Position numbers and translations under genes: made by a program | Part shown: in pieces, positions 23,349-34,724 of the stretch | Layout of the letters: each line of letters begins with the position of its first letter | Numbering within the stretch: the stretch's first letter is position 1 | Source: Blattamonas nauphoetae | Taxonomy: Eukaryota; Preaxostyla; Oxymonadida | Assembly (NCBI GenBank): GCA_033064195.1 | Contig: JARBJD010000051.1 | Span: 271,682-335,681, forward strand | Direction: 5' to 3' | Length of the DNA: 64,000 nt | The notes under the pieces: generated by a model | What the model was told of the DNA's origin: nothing | The model's input: the letters and a program-made list of their open reading frames with translations, nothing else | The model's database searches: none

Positions 23349-25673
23349 CTACTTCTTGGTGAGTTTTTCCACTTTCAGAGTTTCCTCTGTGGCGACCATG
23401 ATATCCTTCACAGCCGACCGTGAAGCAGAGACAAAACCTCCAGCAACGAGAGTGGACGGAGCTCTCTTGATCTTATAATCTGTCTTCTTTCCAGACAGGA
23501 TGCCATTCAAGCTCCAAGTCACAACATACGGTCCGGTAGTGGTCACGATCAGGGTCTCCTGCCCGGTGAGCGAGGAGTCGAACTTGGCAGGCGTGAAACT
23601 CACAGCTCCTCCCATCTTCATCTGATCTTTGATGGCGAGACGAAGCTCAATTGATTCTTTCTTCTCCTGCCCCATTCTCGCGTCGAATCCGAGTCCCTTG
23701 CTGAATTCAGTGTTGACAAGGAACAGCAAGATCGGAGTTGTGCATATAATCCACTTCCCATCCTTCGACACGTCCATTCCAATAATCCCTCCATCACACA
23801 CTTGCAGTTGTGTCTTAGCAATCTTGGAGAGTGTTGCGTCGTACAGCCTAACCACACCCTTCTCCGATCCAAGCGCCATCTGCCCTGCCTCTGTTGTCGC
23901 GACGGTTGTGAAGCGAGGGTCAGTGCTTTTAGCGTACATCTTCTGTCTGTTCTCGTCGCCGATTGCTTTTGTGCCGTTGTCTCCAACGCCTCCGTTGATT
24001 CGAGTGTCGAGAACGTGGTATCCCATCATGTTCATTCCGATGAATGTGGGATCGTCGTAGTGGAGCTTGCGGTTGAGAGCGAGAGTGTCCAGCGTTGTGT
24101 TGGTGTCTTTGCTAACTTCAAAGGTGTCCACAACGACTCCCTTGTTGAGATCGTACAGACTCACTTTTCCGGCGTTCTCTTTGTTCAACAAGAGCATCTG
24201 CTGCTCACCGTTGTGGAGAATGCCAGCTGTGGGGCGGAATCCCTTCGAAGCATCAAATTTATTGACAACTTGGAGGGTTCCAGTGGTGGGAAGATCCAGC
24301 GAACCGAATTGGCCTGTTCCGTCAACATCTGTGTTGTAGACTGTAATTTCACCGTCTCGCATGGCAAATCCACGTGGATTGTGCGCACCAAGAACAACAT
24401 TGCGAATTTTCGAAGTTTTCGTGCGTTTTGGTGCGGCGGCAGGTTTCCCAGCTGGTCCAGAGCGGAGACTGCGAGGATCGTCAGATTCTGACTCAGACTC
24501 ACTTTCGGAGGATGATTCTTCGAGATTATCGGTCGAAACTCCCATTCTTTGCTGCTTGTTGCGGAGTCGACGGATTTGACTTGCGCGGAGGCGTTTGTTC
24601 TCGTATTGTTCGTCATAGCCAGCAAAATCGATCTCGGAGTCGGCCTGAGGAGGAGGAGCGACCTGAATTTGCATTCCGGAGAAGGCACCAGTGATTGAAT
24701 CTTGATCTTCACATTTCTCGAACGGCTGCCTGTTACGGACTTCCCACATCGCTCTTCGGAGTGATTCTTTCATTTTGTTCACATCTGCCTCGACTGTAAG
24801 GAAACGCACAGCGAGTGACAGAATTGTCTGCCCGACGGGACACAGCCAGAGGAGTGAGTTCTGAGCGTCTCTCCATTCGGGAACGAATTCGTTCGTGAGT
24901 GACTGCCAGATGAGAGCTTCTCCGTCAACTTTAGAAACACGGAGGGCATATGAAAACGGCATTTGAGTGGATTTGAAGAGCTCGAGGAAGCAGGTTTTTT
25001 CGACTTCAACAAATTTGTTCTGCTGGATGTCTAGGATGTAGAAAGTGATCGGAATTCGATGAATAAGGGAAGACTCCGGAGGCATGTTGGGAATGGTGGG
25101 GGGAGGAGGGGTTTGTGGGAGAGTTGATAAAGCTGAACTCATCGTCTGGTTCAGTTGTTGCTCGAAGTTTGTCATGGCGGCAAAGGCACTCTTGACAGGC
25201 TTGAACAGTGTGGAGCATCTTTGTTGGAAGTACATCTTCAATTCACCGTTTGTCAAGTTCTGTGAAGACTGGTGACTCTCCGTCTCACTCAAGCATCGAG
25301 CAAGTGTGACAATAATAATATCTAAGTCAGCTGAATTGGTCGGAGTGAAGCGGAACGTTGTACATTGCTGGAGTCTCGAATCTGTGGGATGCTGAGCGAT
25401 CGTGAGTGGGAGTGCACGCCAGGTCAGGCAAGGAGAACCACTTGGATTGTTATCATTCCAGATATTGAGCGATGAATGAACATCAAATTGTGCAGAGATG
25501 GTTGAACCTGCTTTGAAGATGAGAGAGTAACGCCAGTTTCCAAGTGAGACGAGAGAGGCTTCTACAGTTCCAACTGAGATATTAATATTGTCATCAGCGC
25601 CTCCCTGTAATTCTCCCAGAAACGAAGGAGATTGGATTTGTTGTGGAACCTTCGGCTTGAGCCAGCTGAACAT
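23349..25673 (-). CDS. VID27: VID27 family protein
   Basis: One 774-aa exon. I chose the ATG at 25673 (MFSWLKPKVPQQ) because upstream codons in the same frame look unlike the family. The N-terminal half is PH-like, with a middle region carrying QQNKFVEVEKTCFLELFKS; a serine/glutamate linker (SSSESESESESDD) separates it from the C-terminal VID27 beta-propeller-like domain: NPRGFAMRDGEITVYNTD, MLLLNKENAGKVSLYDLNKG, LHYDDPTFIGMN, MALGSEKGVVRLYD, DVSKDGKWIICTT. Yeast Vid27 was named for vacuolar import and degradation; the molecular role is poorly known. The long intron-less frame contrasts with its neighbours. Confidence 0.92.
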   Translation of the reverse strand: MFSWLKPKVPQQIQSPSFLGELQGGADDNINISVGTVEASLVSLGNWRYSLIFKAGSTISAQFDVHSSLNIWNDNNPSGSPCLTWRALPLTIAQHPTDSRLQQCTTFRFTPTNSADLDIIIVTLARCLSETESHQSSQNLTNGELKMYFQQRCSTLFKPVKSAFAAMTNFEQQLNQTMSSALSTLPQTPPPPTIPNMPPESSLIHRIPITFYILDIQQNKFVEVEKTCFLELFKSTQMPFSYALRVSKVDGEALIWQSLTNEFVPEWRDAQNSLLWLCPVGQTILSLAVRFLTVEADVNKMKESLRRAMWEVRNRQPFEKCEDQDSITGAFSGMQIQVAPPPQADSEIDFAGYDEQYENKRLRASQIRRLRNKQQRMGVSTDNLEESSSESESESESDDPRSLRSGPAGKPAAAPKRTKTSKIRNVVLGAHNPRGFAMRDGEITVYNTDVDGTGQFGSLDLPTTGTLQVVNKFDASKGFRPTAGILHNGEQQMLLLNKENAGKVSLYDLNKGVVVDTFEVSKDTNTTLDTLALNRKLHYDDPTFIGMNMMGYHVLDTRINGGVGDNGTKAIGDENRQKMYAKSTDPRFTTVATTEAGQMALGSEKGVVRLYDATLSKIAKTQLQVCDGGIIGMDVSKDGKWIICTTPILLFLVNTEFSKGLGFDARMGQEKKESIELRLAIKDQMKMGGAVSFTPAKFDSSLTGQETLIVTTTGPYVVTWSLNGILSGKKTDYKIKRAPSTLVAGGFVSASRSAVKDIMVATEETLKVEKLTKK

Positions 25674-25811
25674 ATGGTTTTGATCGGAACCACGACAAAT
25701 TCTACAGGGTCTGTGAACTGTATCCTGAGATGATTGATCCTTTCGGAATGGAAAAACGTTTAAAATCAAAACTTGGTGAAATGTTGATTGGAAGAAATAG
25801 ATTAGCGACGT

Positions 25812-26545
25812 TCAGTCTCGTATTTTGAGCTCCAATTCAAAGCAGTCCGAAGGGGTGAGATCTGTGTAATATCCATCAATCCTTCGAACCTCCGAGAAGT
25901 TGAAAGCGTTTTTATAGAAGTTTTGTGCAGAAGTGTTGGGAGTGTGGACATTGAGGTAGATTCGTTTCAATTCGGTGTGTTGCTTTGTATAATTGATGAT
26001 GTAATGCATTAAATAAGAGCCTATCAGTGGAAAGGGAGATTCAATTGAAATAAAAGATTGTCTACCAATTTTGCGTTTTCTGTATGGAGCTAAAACTGTG
26101 ATGGACATGATGTACAAATCACTTAAGTTTTCGATTCGGCAACATATCGCACCCACCAAATTATCGTTAAAGTAAACTGGATGGTTAAACGAGAGAGGAA
26201 AGAGAAAGAAAGTTGAGAGACAGGATGCTTCTCTTGGATGATGAAGAACAGACCAAGTCGTGATAGTTTGATGTCTCGTGTAAAGAGAGCATCATAAAAC
26301 CATTGTCTGTAGTGAACAGGAAGACATGCATCGTTTAAAACTTTCAGTGTACCAGCATTCTTCTTTGTTGGATGACCAAATGAAAACTTGTTCAGCCCTC
26401 CTGAAAGGCATTCGCGAGCTTTCATCTCATCTTCATCCGGTTCTTCAAGGAGCACAATATTCGCCTTTGAAGTTGGGTCAACACTCTTTGTCATCACCGT
26501 GACTTTTCGCTTCAGAAAAGGTTCCGATCGATGCGTTCCAATCAT
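25812..26545 (-). CDS. NAA50: N-alpha-acetyltransferase 50-like GNAT enzyme
   Basis: Exons 26254-26545, 26066-26176 and 25812-26020 with introns of 77 and 45 bp give 203 aa. Blocks match NAA50/San in order: LNDACLPVHYRQWFYDAL, VYFNDNLVGAICCRIE, LYIMSITVLAPYRKRKIG (acetyl-CoA loop, here RKRKIGS), IYLNVHTPNTSAQNFYKNAF and GYYTDLTPSDCFELEL. NAA50 acetylates N-terminal methionines at the ribosome exit with the NatA complex. The N-terminus carries about 50 extra residues. GNAT cofactor binding is expected to work although the Q/RxxGxG/A loop is slightly altered. Confidence 0.9.
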
Positions 26546-26704
26546 TTCGAACTGTAAACTCTTTCTTTAAGAGATACGATCCGCGAAATGCATCTTATTA
26601 AGAGATTTGAAACAAAACTAGCTTGAAGAACGTTTCACACACTCAGCCCATTACTGCAAAAACAGCCATTGTGGGAGTTTTTGATCAAGACAACAGCATC
26701 TGAG

Positions 26705-29700
26705 ATGATTACACAAATCCTTCAGGATGCTCCCGCCCAGCTTATGAGCTGGCACAACGTTATTATCTCTGGTTACCTGATTTCATGTATCTTCTTCATC
26801 TGGACACTCAGGTTTGTCCGAACACGCCGAACACCTCCATTTTCTCTCAATCACAATTGTTCTCACTGACAATTGAACTCTTCTTCTCATTTTTATTCGA
26901 TTCGTATCATTGAGAGTCATTATCTGTTTGAAATCGAGATTAATCAACAACTGATTTTTTTCTCTTTTTATTCAACGTTCTATTTCACAGTGGTCTGAGT
27001 AACCAGGAATCAGCCAAAACAGGTAACTGGTATGGTGTCATTGGTATGACATTCGGTATCATCCTTGCCCTCGTGGATGCATGGAACGAGGCTCGCTTCA
27101 TGCACTACAGCTACATGAAGATCTTCATCACTTTCCTCCTCATGATTACACCCGCCGCATGCATTGGTCTGTATGTTGCCAAGAAGGTCGTCATGACAGC
27201 CATGCCTGAATTGATTGCCCTTCTCCACTCATTTGTCGGAGTTGCAGCTACACTCATTGGCTTCGGTGCTTTCTTCAACGTTCATGAGTTTCCATCCAAA
27301 TTTGCCCTTGGCCTCCACAACGCCGAGACTTACCTCGGTGTTTTCATTGGTGCCATGACCCTCTCCGGATCTCTCATCGCCTACGGGAAACTCTCAGCCA
27401 AAATTCGCTCTAAGCCCCTTCTCATTGGTGGAAAATTCCGTCATTGGTTCACTGGAGCCCTCTTGGTCATCATGGTTATCTCCCTCTGCCTGTACACATA
27501 CGGCTTCTCGCATACAGCTCAGCTCGTCAACCTCTTGTTCGGCTGTCTTCTTGCCCTCTACCTCGGATTCCATGTGATCATGTCCATTGGTGGTGCTGAT
27601 ATGCCTGTTGTTGTTTCAATGCTCAACTCCCTCTCTGGATGGGCAACAGCTGCTTCAGGTCTCATGCTCAACAACATGTCCCTTGTGGTCACTGGTGCTC
27701 TTGTCGGTTCTTCTGGTGCCATTCTTTCATACATTATGTGCAGAGCCATGAACAGATCCTTCATCAATGTCCTCATTGGTGGCTTCGGTGGTGATGGTGG
27801 TGCTGCTGCCGCTCCAGTCGAAGGAGAGCTCAAACCAATCAACGGTGAAGACGCTGCTAAGCTCTTCGCTGCTGCCAAGAATGTCATCATCATCCCAGGT
27901 TACGGTATGGCTGCAGGAAAGGCACAACACGCCGTTGCTTCAATCACCAAGCTCCTCCGCAAACATCACATCAATGTCCGCTTCGCTGTTCACCCAGTTG
28001 CTGGACGTCTCCCAGGTCACATGAACGTGCTCCTTGCTGAAGCCCGTGTCCCATACGATATTGTGCTTGAGATGGACGAAATCAACCCAGACTTCCCCAA
28101 AACTGACCTCGCAGTTGTCATTGGTGCCAACGATATTGTCAACCCATCTGCTCAAGATGATCCCAACTCGCCAATCGCTGGTATGCCTGTCATCGAATGC
28201 TGGAAGGCCAAGAACACAATCATCATCAAACGTGGTCAAGGAACTGGCTATGCTGGTGTTGACAACCCTCTCTTCTACAAGGAGAACTCCCGCATGCTCT
28301 ATGGCAATGCCCTTACCGTTGTTGAGAAACTCAATACTGACCTCATGAAACTCCTTGGCGAAGATGGCTCAGATGCTCCAGCTAAGCCAACTGAGGAAAC
28401 TCCCCTCAAGAAAGAAGAGAAATCCACATACCAACTTCCAGAATCCTTCCCAGACCCCAAGCACTCCATTGGTGTTCCCAAGGAGGTCTTCGAAGGTGAA
28501 TGCCGTGTTGCTGCCACCCCAGAATCAGTCATCTGGATGCGCAAGATGGGCTTCTCAGTCTTCATTGAACACGATGCTGGTGTCAACGCCAAGTTCTCTG
28601 ATGAGGATTACACCAAGGTCGGAGCCACAATCGTCCAGACAGCCGAAGAGCTGTACAAGAAAGTCGAGATCGTCCTGAAGGTCCGTGCCCCAATGATCCA
28701 CCCACTGTACAAGAAGCACGAAGCTCAGATGATGCGCAAGAGCCAGATCGTCATCTCCTACCTCTACCCCGCCCAAAACCCAGCTCTCCTTGAGGAGCTA
28801 AAGAAAGCTGGTGTCACTGCCATCGCTATGGACAAGATCCCTCGTATTTCCCGTGCTCAGAAGTGCGATGTCCTCTCCTCAATGGCTGGCATCTCCGGAT
28901 ACCGTGCTGTCATTGAAGCTGCCAACTATTTCCCACGTTACATGACTGGCCAGATTACCGCTGCCGGTAAAGTCCCACCTGCCAAGGTTCTCATCATCGG
29001 TGCTGGTGTTGCTGGTCTCGCTTCCATCGGAACTGCCAAGGGTCTCGGAGCCATTGTCCGCGCCTTCGATACTCGTACTGCTGTTCGTGAACAGATCGAG
29101 TCAATGGGAGGAGAATTCCTCACTGTCGACATCGAGGAAGAAGGAGAGACAACAGGAGGCTACTCAAAGACCATGTCTGAGGAGTACATCCGCAGAGAAA
29201 TGGAACTGTTCAAGGAGCAAGCTCGTGATGTTGACATCATCATCACCACTGCTCTCATCCCCAACAAGCCAGCTCCCAAGCTCCTCCTCGAGGATACTGT
29301 TGCTGGCATGAAGAACGGATCTGTTATCGTTGATCTCGCTGCCGAGTCTGGTGGAAACTGTGTGCTGACCAAGCCTGGTGAGACCATCCTGACTTCCAAC
29401 GGTGTCACAATTGTTGGAGAAACAGACTTCCCGTCCAAGATGGCCACTCAGTCATCCACTCTGTACTCGAACAACCTTTGCCATCTCCTCGACGAAATGG
29501 GCAAGGGTGAGAACTTCACTGTGAACCAATCTAACGAAATCATCTATGGTTCCCTCTGTGTTGCTCAGGGTGAGATTGTCTTCGACCCTAACCGCACTGT
29601 GTCCGTCACAGCTGCCAAGCCATCAGGTGATGCCAAGCCAAAGCCTGCTGCTAAGCCGACTGAATCCCTCAAGAAACCAGATACTAGCGCTATTGAAGGA

Positions 29701-30084
29701 AAGAAAGAGAAGAAAGGTCGTGGATGGTGGTTCTACGCAAAGTGGATCCTCTTTGCCACAGTTCTCCTCGTCCTCCTCGTCTGCTCTGTCTACATGCCAT
29801 TTGACATGCTCACTGAGATCATCATCTTCGTGTTTGCCATCTTCATCGGTTACATGGTCATCTGGAACGTCACCCCATCACTCCACACCCCACTCATGTC
29901 CGTCACAAACGCCGTCTCTGGTATCATCGTCTCTGGTGGTATTGTCGAACTCGTTGCTCCATTCCTTGGACCAACCTTCATCATGGGTTCAATCGCTATC
30001 TTCTTTGCCAGCATCAACGTGTTTGGTGGTTTCCTTGTCACTCACAGAATGCTTAAGATGTTTGTTCTCGAAAAGAACCAGTAA
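26705..30084 (+). CDS. PNT: fused proton-translocating NAD(P)+ transhydrogenase (beta-alpha order)
   Basis: Exon 1 (26705-26811) is followed by a 179-bp intron, then exon 2 (26991-30084); total 1,066 aa. Order: PntB-type membrane segments (residues about 15-270), NADP-binding dIII (GYGMAAGKAQHAV, RFAVHPVAGRLPGHMNVLLAEA, NDIVNPSAQDDPNSPIAGMPV), a P/K/E linker, then the NAD-binding dI of PntA (GVPKEVFEGECRVAATPE, ISYLYPAQNP, VLIIGAGVAGLASIGTAKGLG) and a final hydrophobic bundle. It moves hydride between NADH and NADP+ coupled to protons. This circularly permuted single chain is the form known from Entamoeba and other parasitic or anaerobic protists. Codon choice is strongly C-ending (AAC, AAG, CTC), unlike neighbours, suggesting high expression. 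Confidence 0.96.
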
Positions 30085-31056
30085 GTTTTAACATTCTCTC
30101 ACCTCAGCTAGTTTAAATTCTCCATGCACAAAAAACTTCATTTTAAATCGTATCCATTCTGGACATGTGGCCAAAAAATTTAGAAAACTTGCTCCCATCC
30201 CCCTGACCGCAAAATCGTTCAATAATTGTTAATTTAACAGAATTCTGGGATAAAACGAGAATAGGGACGAAAATGAGTATAAGGTGAAGTGACTCCTACT
30301 CTTCAAGAGTTGAGCAAGTGACTTGATGATTTTGTGTCATGCTTCCTAGCTATCGTCTCTTAAATACGACTCCCTGATTGTGTGGGATGAAGATTCTGGA
30401 GATTTTGTATCTGGTCACTGGACATAGTTCTTCTTTTTCTCCTTGTAGCCTGCTCATGCGGTCCATCTCTCAACCTCCACCAAAACTAATATGTATGCAT
30501 CTTTTATGATATCGCTTCTTCTCTCGTCCTAATTCCTGTCTTTTACTGCCCATTTTATGTTTGTTGTTGTTAGAGACCTATCTGCATAGTCTCAAATTTG
30601 GTTCGTCAAAGCTGATCATCCACCGAAAGAAGACTAAATGATATAACAATCACCAAAATCGGATAATATGGAAAAAATAGTCAAACTAGCATGCCCTCCC
30701 ATTTTCATAGATCAATATATCATATTTGTCCAATTGGACGATCTGAAAGATGACAACTCATTCTCGCTGAAAAGGCCAGACAGGAATAATACCGGAAAGA
30801 AGAAAAATATACATATGATGGAAACGAATATAATGAGGACATTAGTCTTGGAGGACTCCTCAATTCTACTAGGGAGATTGATCATGAAAACCGGTTTTTC
30901 AATCTATGGTTTTTTTGACCGATGAAATCACATCGAATATGACTAATCATATCATAATGAAGCGATTTTATTGGACAAGAGCATATTTAGTTTCCTTGGG
31001 GATTAAAAGCCCGAAATGCTACTGTCACTCTCTCTTCTTTCTCTCACATCATAGTA
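30085..31056. other. AT-rich intergenic stretch, no gene seen
   Basis: This is downstream of the transhydrogenase. A plus-strand frame at 30668-30925 has no recognisable motif and starts without good context. I consider the region 3' UTR and spacer. Confidence 0.5.
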
Positions 31057-31525
31057 CCCGGACAAACCCGTTAGAGCGGATAAACCCGTTAACCCTTCCA
31101 CAGGGACAAATCAGTCTCCCCTCTTCACCAAAATCATCCTTCCACTTCACTTTCATGCTTTTTCTCATTATTTTCAAAACTAGAGTTCTTCATGAAAGAA
31201 TAATTGTGAAATGGAAAGTGAAAAGTGAACGTTGTTTTTTGAACGAAATTGAACAAATCTATTTCCGAGAACTAGAGGGATCATGTGTTGCGATTTGAGC
31301 TTTTCATGGTCAGAATAACTTGCGCTGTGTCGTCATTGGCATTTTATCCATTTGAATAGACCCATTGTCTTTGATCCAATCTCTGAAAGAGTCACAATTC
31401 CTTCCAGAATTCTCACAAGGCTTTTCTTACAGGCATAACAGATGAGTCGTGTGAAAGAGATGATCAATGTGAAATGGGGTATGTTCGAAACGGGTTTATC
31501 GGAGTTAACGGGTTTATCCGACCAC
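31057..31525. mobile_element. candidate MITE with repeated CGGATAAACCCGTTAAC ends
   Basis: At the left end CGGACAAACCCGTTA and CGGATAAACCCGTTAAC stand in tandem (about 31059-31096). The inverted equivalent, two copies of ACGGGTTTATC, stands at about 31489-31520. TA dinucleotides flank both ends (31055-31056 and 31526-31527), as for Tc1/mariner-type insertions. The element is about 469 bp and has no transposase. It lies some 430 bp upstream of the RPL23 start. Confidence 0.5.
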
Positions 31526-31771
31526 TATCATCCACAGCAACAGCTCTCCGAACTTCCCTCTTCCAATCCATCCCACTTCGACACACCACCCGCTCGTCGG
31601 TCATCTGCCCCGAAGAAGAAGGAGAAGAAGCCGTTAGTGGATAAGAAGGCTGATTCTCGAAAGGCGAAAGGAAGTCCGAAAGAGGCAAGTCCTCCTCCAA
31701 GAGGAAGTCAAGGGACAGGGCTTGAAGGACGTGCAGGCAAAGCGATTTTTGAAGGTTCAATCTTTATTTGA
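31526..31771 (+). CDS. possible K/P/S-rich exon upstream of RPL23
   Basis: The frame from just inside the MITE end to a TGA at 31769-31771 is rich in P, S and K (SSAPKKKEKKPLVDKKADSR). A true start is not evident, because the first codons of the longer frame lie in the MITE. It could be the disordered end of a small gene, or chance. Confidence 0.2.
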   Translation, partial: YHPQQQLSELPSSNPSHFDTPPARRSSAPKKKEKKPLVDKKADSRKAKGSPKEASPPPRGSQGTGLEGRAGKAIFEGSIFI

Positions 31772-31960
31772 TGGAGAGACACTTCAGTGAAGAATAATCT
31801 CAACAGTCATTTTGAGGTAAATTGTTGAATTATGTTTCCATTTCACCTCCACGATCTATTTTCAATCGATTCAGAGTTGATGTTTGAATTCTCAACCATC
31901 CATCCTTCCTCATTGATGAATAAAAAAATAAAGGACTGTTCGATCAAAGTTCTCGATCAG

Positions 31961-32503
31961 ATGGGCGACAAACCTCGTGGACGTATTGGTTCAACTGGAA
32001 ACAAAATGAGAATGTCTCTGGGTCTTCCAACCTACGCCGTTCTCAACTGCGCAGATAACACTGGCGCCAAGGAAATGATGGTCATCGCTGTTAAGTGTAT
32101 CCAGGGAAGGCTCAACAGGCTCCCTGCAGCCAGTATTGCTGAAATGTGCGTTGCTTCATGCAAGAAGGGCAAACCAGAATACAGAAAGAAGGGTTTTTTC
32201 CGGACTTCATGGTTCCTCATTCTCAACAATTTGGCTCTTCTTCATCCTACATTATTCTGACCTTTAACATCCCTCTCCATTTTTGTATGTGTTTTCTATT
32301 TTGTAGTTATGCCAATCATTGTTGTCCGTCAACGCAAACCGTGGAGAAGAAGAGATGGAACTTTCATCTACATGGAAGATAATGCCTGCGTGATCACAAA
32401 CGCAAAGGGTGAAATGAAGGGATCACAAATCACTGGACCAGTCGCTAAGGAGGCCGCTGATATCTGGCCCAAAGTCTCCAGCCACTCTGACGCCATTGTG
32501 TAA
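31961..32503 (+). CDS. RPL23: 60S ribosomal protein L23 (uL14)
   Basis: Exons 31961-32192 and 32307-32503 with a 114-bp phase-1 intron give 142 aa, the normal eukaryotic length. The sequence runs [48 protein letters not shown], then [57 protein letters not shown]. It packs at the subunit interface of the large subunit. I use the internal ATG at 31961 ([17 protein letters not shown]), which has the expected short leader; the frame stays open further upstream but that part is not family-like. VHP of most homologues is replaced by a short VMP. Confidence 0.96.
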
Positions 32504-33365
32504 AACTGTCTGTTCTTCCATCTTTGTTTATGGTTTTCTGCTCTGGTTTCATGTTCAGGAATAAGTTGAACCATTAAAGATATTTCCTTCATTTCGAAGT
32601 ATGATGAGTAGTTGTCCTGTCCTCCTGAGCTGTCCAAAATTTTGGACACCTAAGATCTCTTTTCCAGAAAAGTGGACACTTGTCGAAAAAACTCAGAAAT
32701 GGACACCTGTAATTTAAAAAAATCCCAGGATTTGGTTACCCCCAGATTCTGGACACTTTTCTGCCAAAATAGGAGGAAAGGTGTCCAAAACTCTGGATTT
32801 TAGGAAAAGTGTGAAAAACAATCAGAAAAGAGTTCATGAGACACAAAACCCAATAAAGGAGGAGAAACGAACTACAAAAACCGTCCTAGACAGAGGAAGG
32901 GAAAGATCATGACAAAAGATAAAAAGAGTGAAAGAAAGGAGGAAGATGGTGGAAGAGAGAGGGAAGTAGTCGGGAGTGGAAGGGTCAAGGCGTTGATGGA
33001 ACAGGACAGCACGTAGGTAGAGGTGAAAAGAGAGGGTAGTCAATAAGAGGAAATGGACGGCATGATTAGAGGGTACATAAGGGAAGGTAAGAACAAAAGT
33101 GGAAGAGCAAACTCGTGATAAAGTGAGTACGCGAACAATCTGTGACTTTGGTGCCATATTGCCGGCTCACATGTCACAGTGTTGATCACAACCACCGTCC
33201 TACAAACACAACAATCTGCAATCGCAAACAGAACAAAGAAAAATGAGGAAAGATGTGAACAAAAAGGAGAATGCACACATCACATCATTCTTTCGTGCAA
33301 GACAAGAAATCACATTTTCAATCGCATTCCCGATTTCAACACGAATTTAATCCCCCAGCGATGAA
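32504..33365. other. intergenic stretch with GTGTCCA-rich repeat
   Basis: From 32627 to 32815, GTCCAAAATTTTGGAC (a perfect palindrome) and several GTGTCCA/TGGACAC copies recur, ending with GGTGTCCAAAACTCTGG. This looks like the remains of a small inverted-repeat element. From 32830 to 33365 I see no gene. Confidence 0.4.
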
Positions 33366-34310
33366 CTATTCCGCATGAACAGCATCCCTCCATCCGCCAG
33401 GAACACGTGCAGTTCGCTCGTCCGCACAGATCGCTGGTTGTTGACCAAATGCCTCGGATAAGATCGACAGCACCGGATTGCCTGAAGGCTTCTTCTCACC
33501 CAAGATCTCAACGAGATACGAATCAAAGAGAGCAGCCAAGCGGTGACGAAGGTTGGTGGATGATGTGAGAGAAAGAAGAGAGACTGACGGATGATCAGCA
33601 AGAAGGGTTGAGAAAGAGAGGAGAGAGGTGAACTGATTGGTGGAGGCTGGAACAAGAAGTGTCGAAGATTGGAAAGAAGTCCCAATTAGAGACGGAGGCT
33701 CACAAGAGGGAAGATGTACGATTGTTAGTTCGATGTTGCTCGCTGTGAGCGTCTGAGAAAACAAAGTGAAAGGAGGAATGAAGAATCCAACCAAGAGAAC
33801 TTCGTTGAGCTGTGGATGAGGAGGAGGAATCCGCGTTGTGAACAATACAATTCTGTTTTTGAACGAATATTGCGGATTCTCCATTTGTTGCGTGGAAAAG
33901 AGAGATTGGGCATGTCGACAGAGATATACCAGATCTGAAATTCATCAAAGGTGGGTGAGAAAACCATTTGTATTTGAACCGAAGGTAAATTTTGTTTGGT
34001 GGAGGTATTGTTTTGTTTTGAGCCATGAAGAATCCGAGAATGGACAAAGTTTCTGATGAGAAAAAACCAGTGAATATACACGAACAAGAGAAATAAGTTC
34101 AGGTGAAGTTTCAAAAAGAAAGACAGTTGTGGTGAGATGGGGAAGAATATCCGTCGTGAAAAAGAAACTGTAAGAAGACGGAAATGAAGCAATGGATGCC
34201 ACAAAAGAGCTGAGTTCATCTAGGATCAGCGTTAGGTACTGGCGATGGGCTTCCCATGCTTGTGGGTTGTCCATAGTCATATCTATCACAAGGTAGAAAC
34301 TGGGAGTCAT
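33366..34310 (-). CDS. unassigned protein, three or more exons
   Basis: Exon 1 is 34082-34310 (MTPSFYLVIDMTMDNPQAWE...), followed by a 29-bp phase-1 intron and a second exon from 34052. The last exon runs from about 33945 to 33366 and reads DLVYLCRHAQSLFSTQQ, FKNRIVLFTTRIPPP, IELTIVHLPS and ends CADERTARVPGGWRDAVHAE. The junction between the second and last exons is not settled. Alternating strands and helices (FYLVIDMTMD, then RIVLFTT, then IELTIVHL) resemble a von Willebrand A-like fold, for example TFIIH p34-type proteins, but the MIDAS serines are not clear. Function is not assigned. Confidence 0.55.
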
Positions 34311-34724
34311 ATGAACCGAAGACAATGAGTGGTCGTAATCCATTGGATAGTAGTTTCTCGTGATATACACGAGATAATACATTCATTCTGGCAAAAGTTT
34401 TGTTACGGTTTGATGTTGAAGATCGACAAAATCCAGTCAATATCACGTGAACATGAACTTGACCTTATCAAAAAACAATCAAAAGTGGTGAATGATAGAA
34501 TAGAGTGTATGAAATGATGGAAAAGATAGAACTCGATGTAAGAGAGTCCGGTTCATTTGTGAAGTAGAATCAGATGAATAGAACAGAAACGCCGATGTAG
34601 ATGACAGTGCTGTCATTTTATCCGAGAATATGGCCGTATAGTGAGGTAGCGTCTCTGTCTCTGCGTCCGCCATCGAGATGAGGTAGTAGGAGTGGCATCT
34701 GATAAACACAGGCGACTTTTGGAT

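Noticed and set aside
23629-24694. Plus-strand frames opposite VID27
   Set aside because: VID27 has clear family blocks in the minus frame; the opposite frames are serine- and cysteine-rich reverse readings.
27558-30091. Long overlapping frames on both strands across the transhydrogenase
   Set aside because: They are shadows of the strongly biased codons of that gene and carry no family signature.
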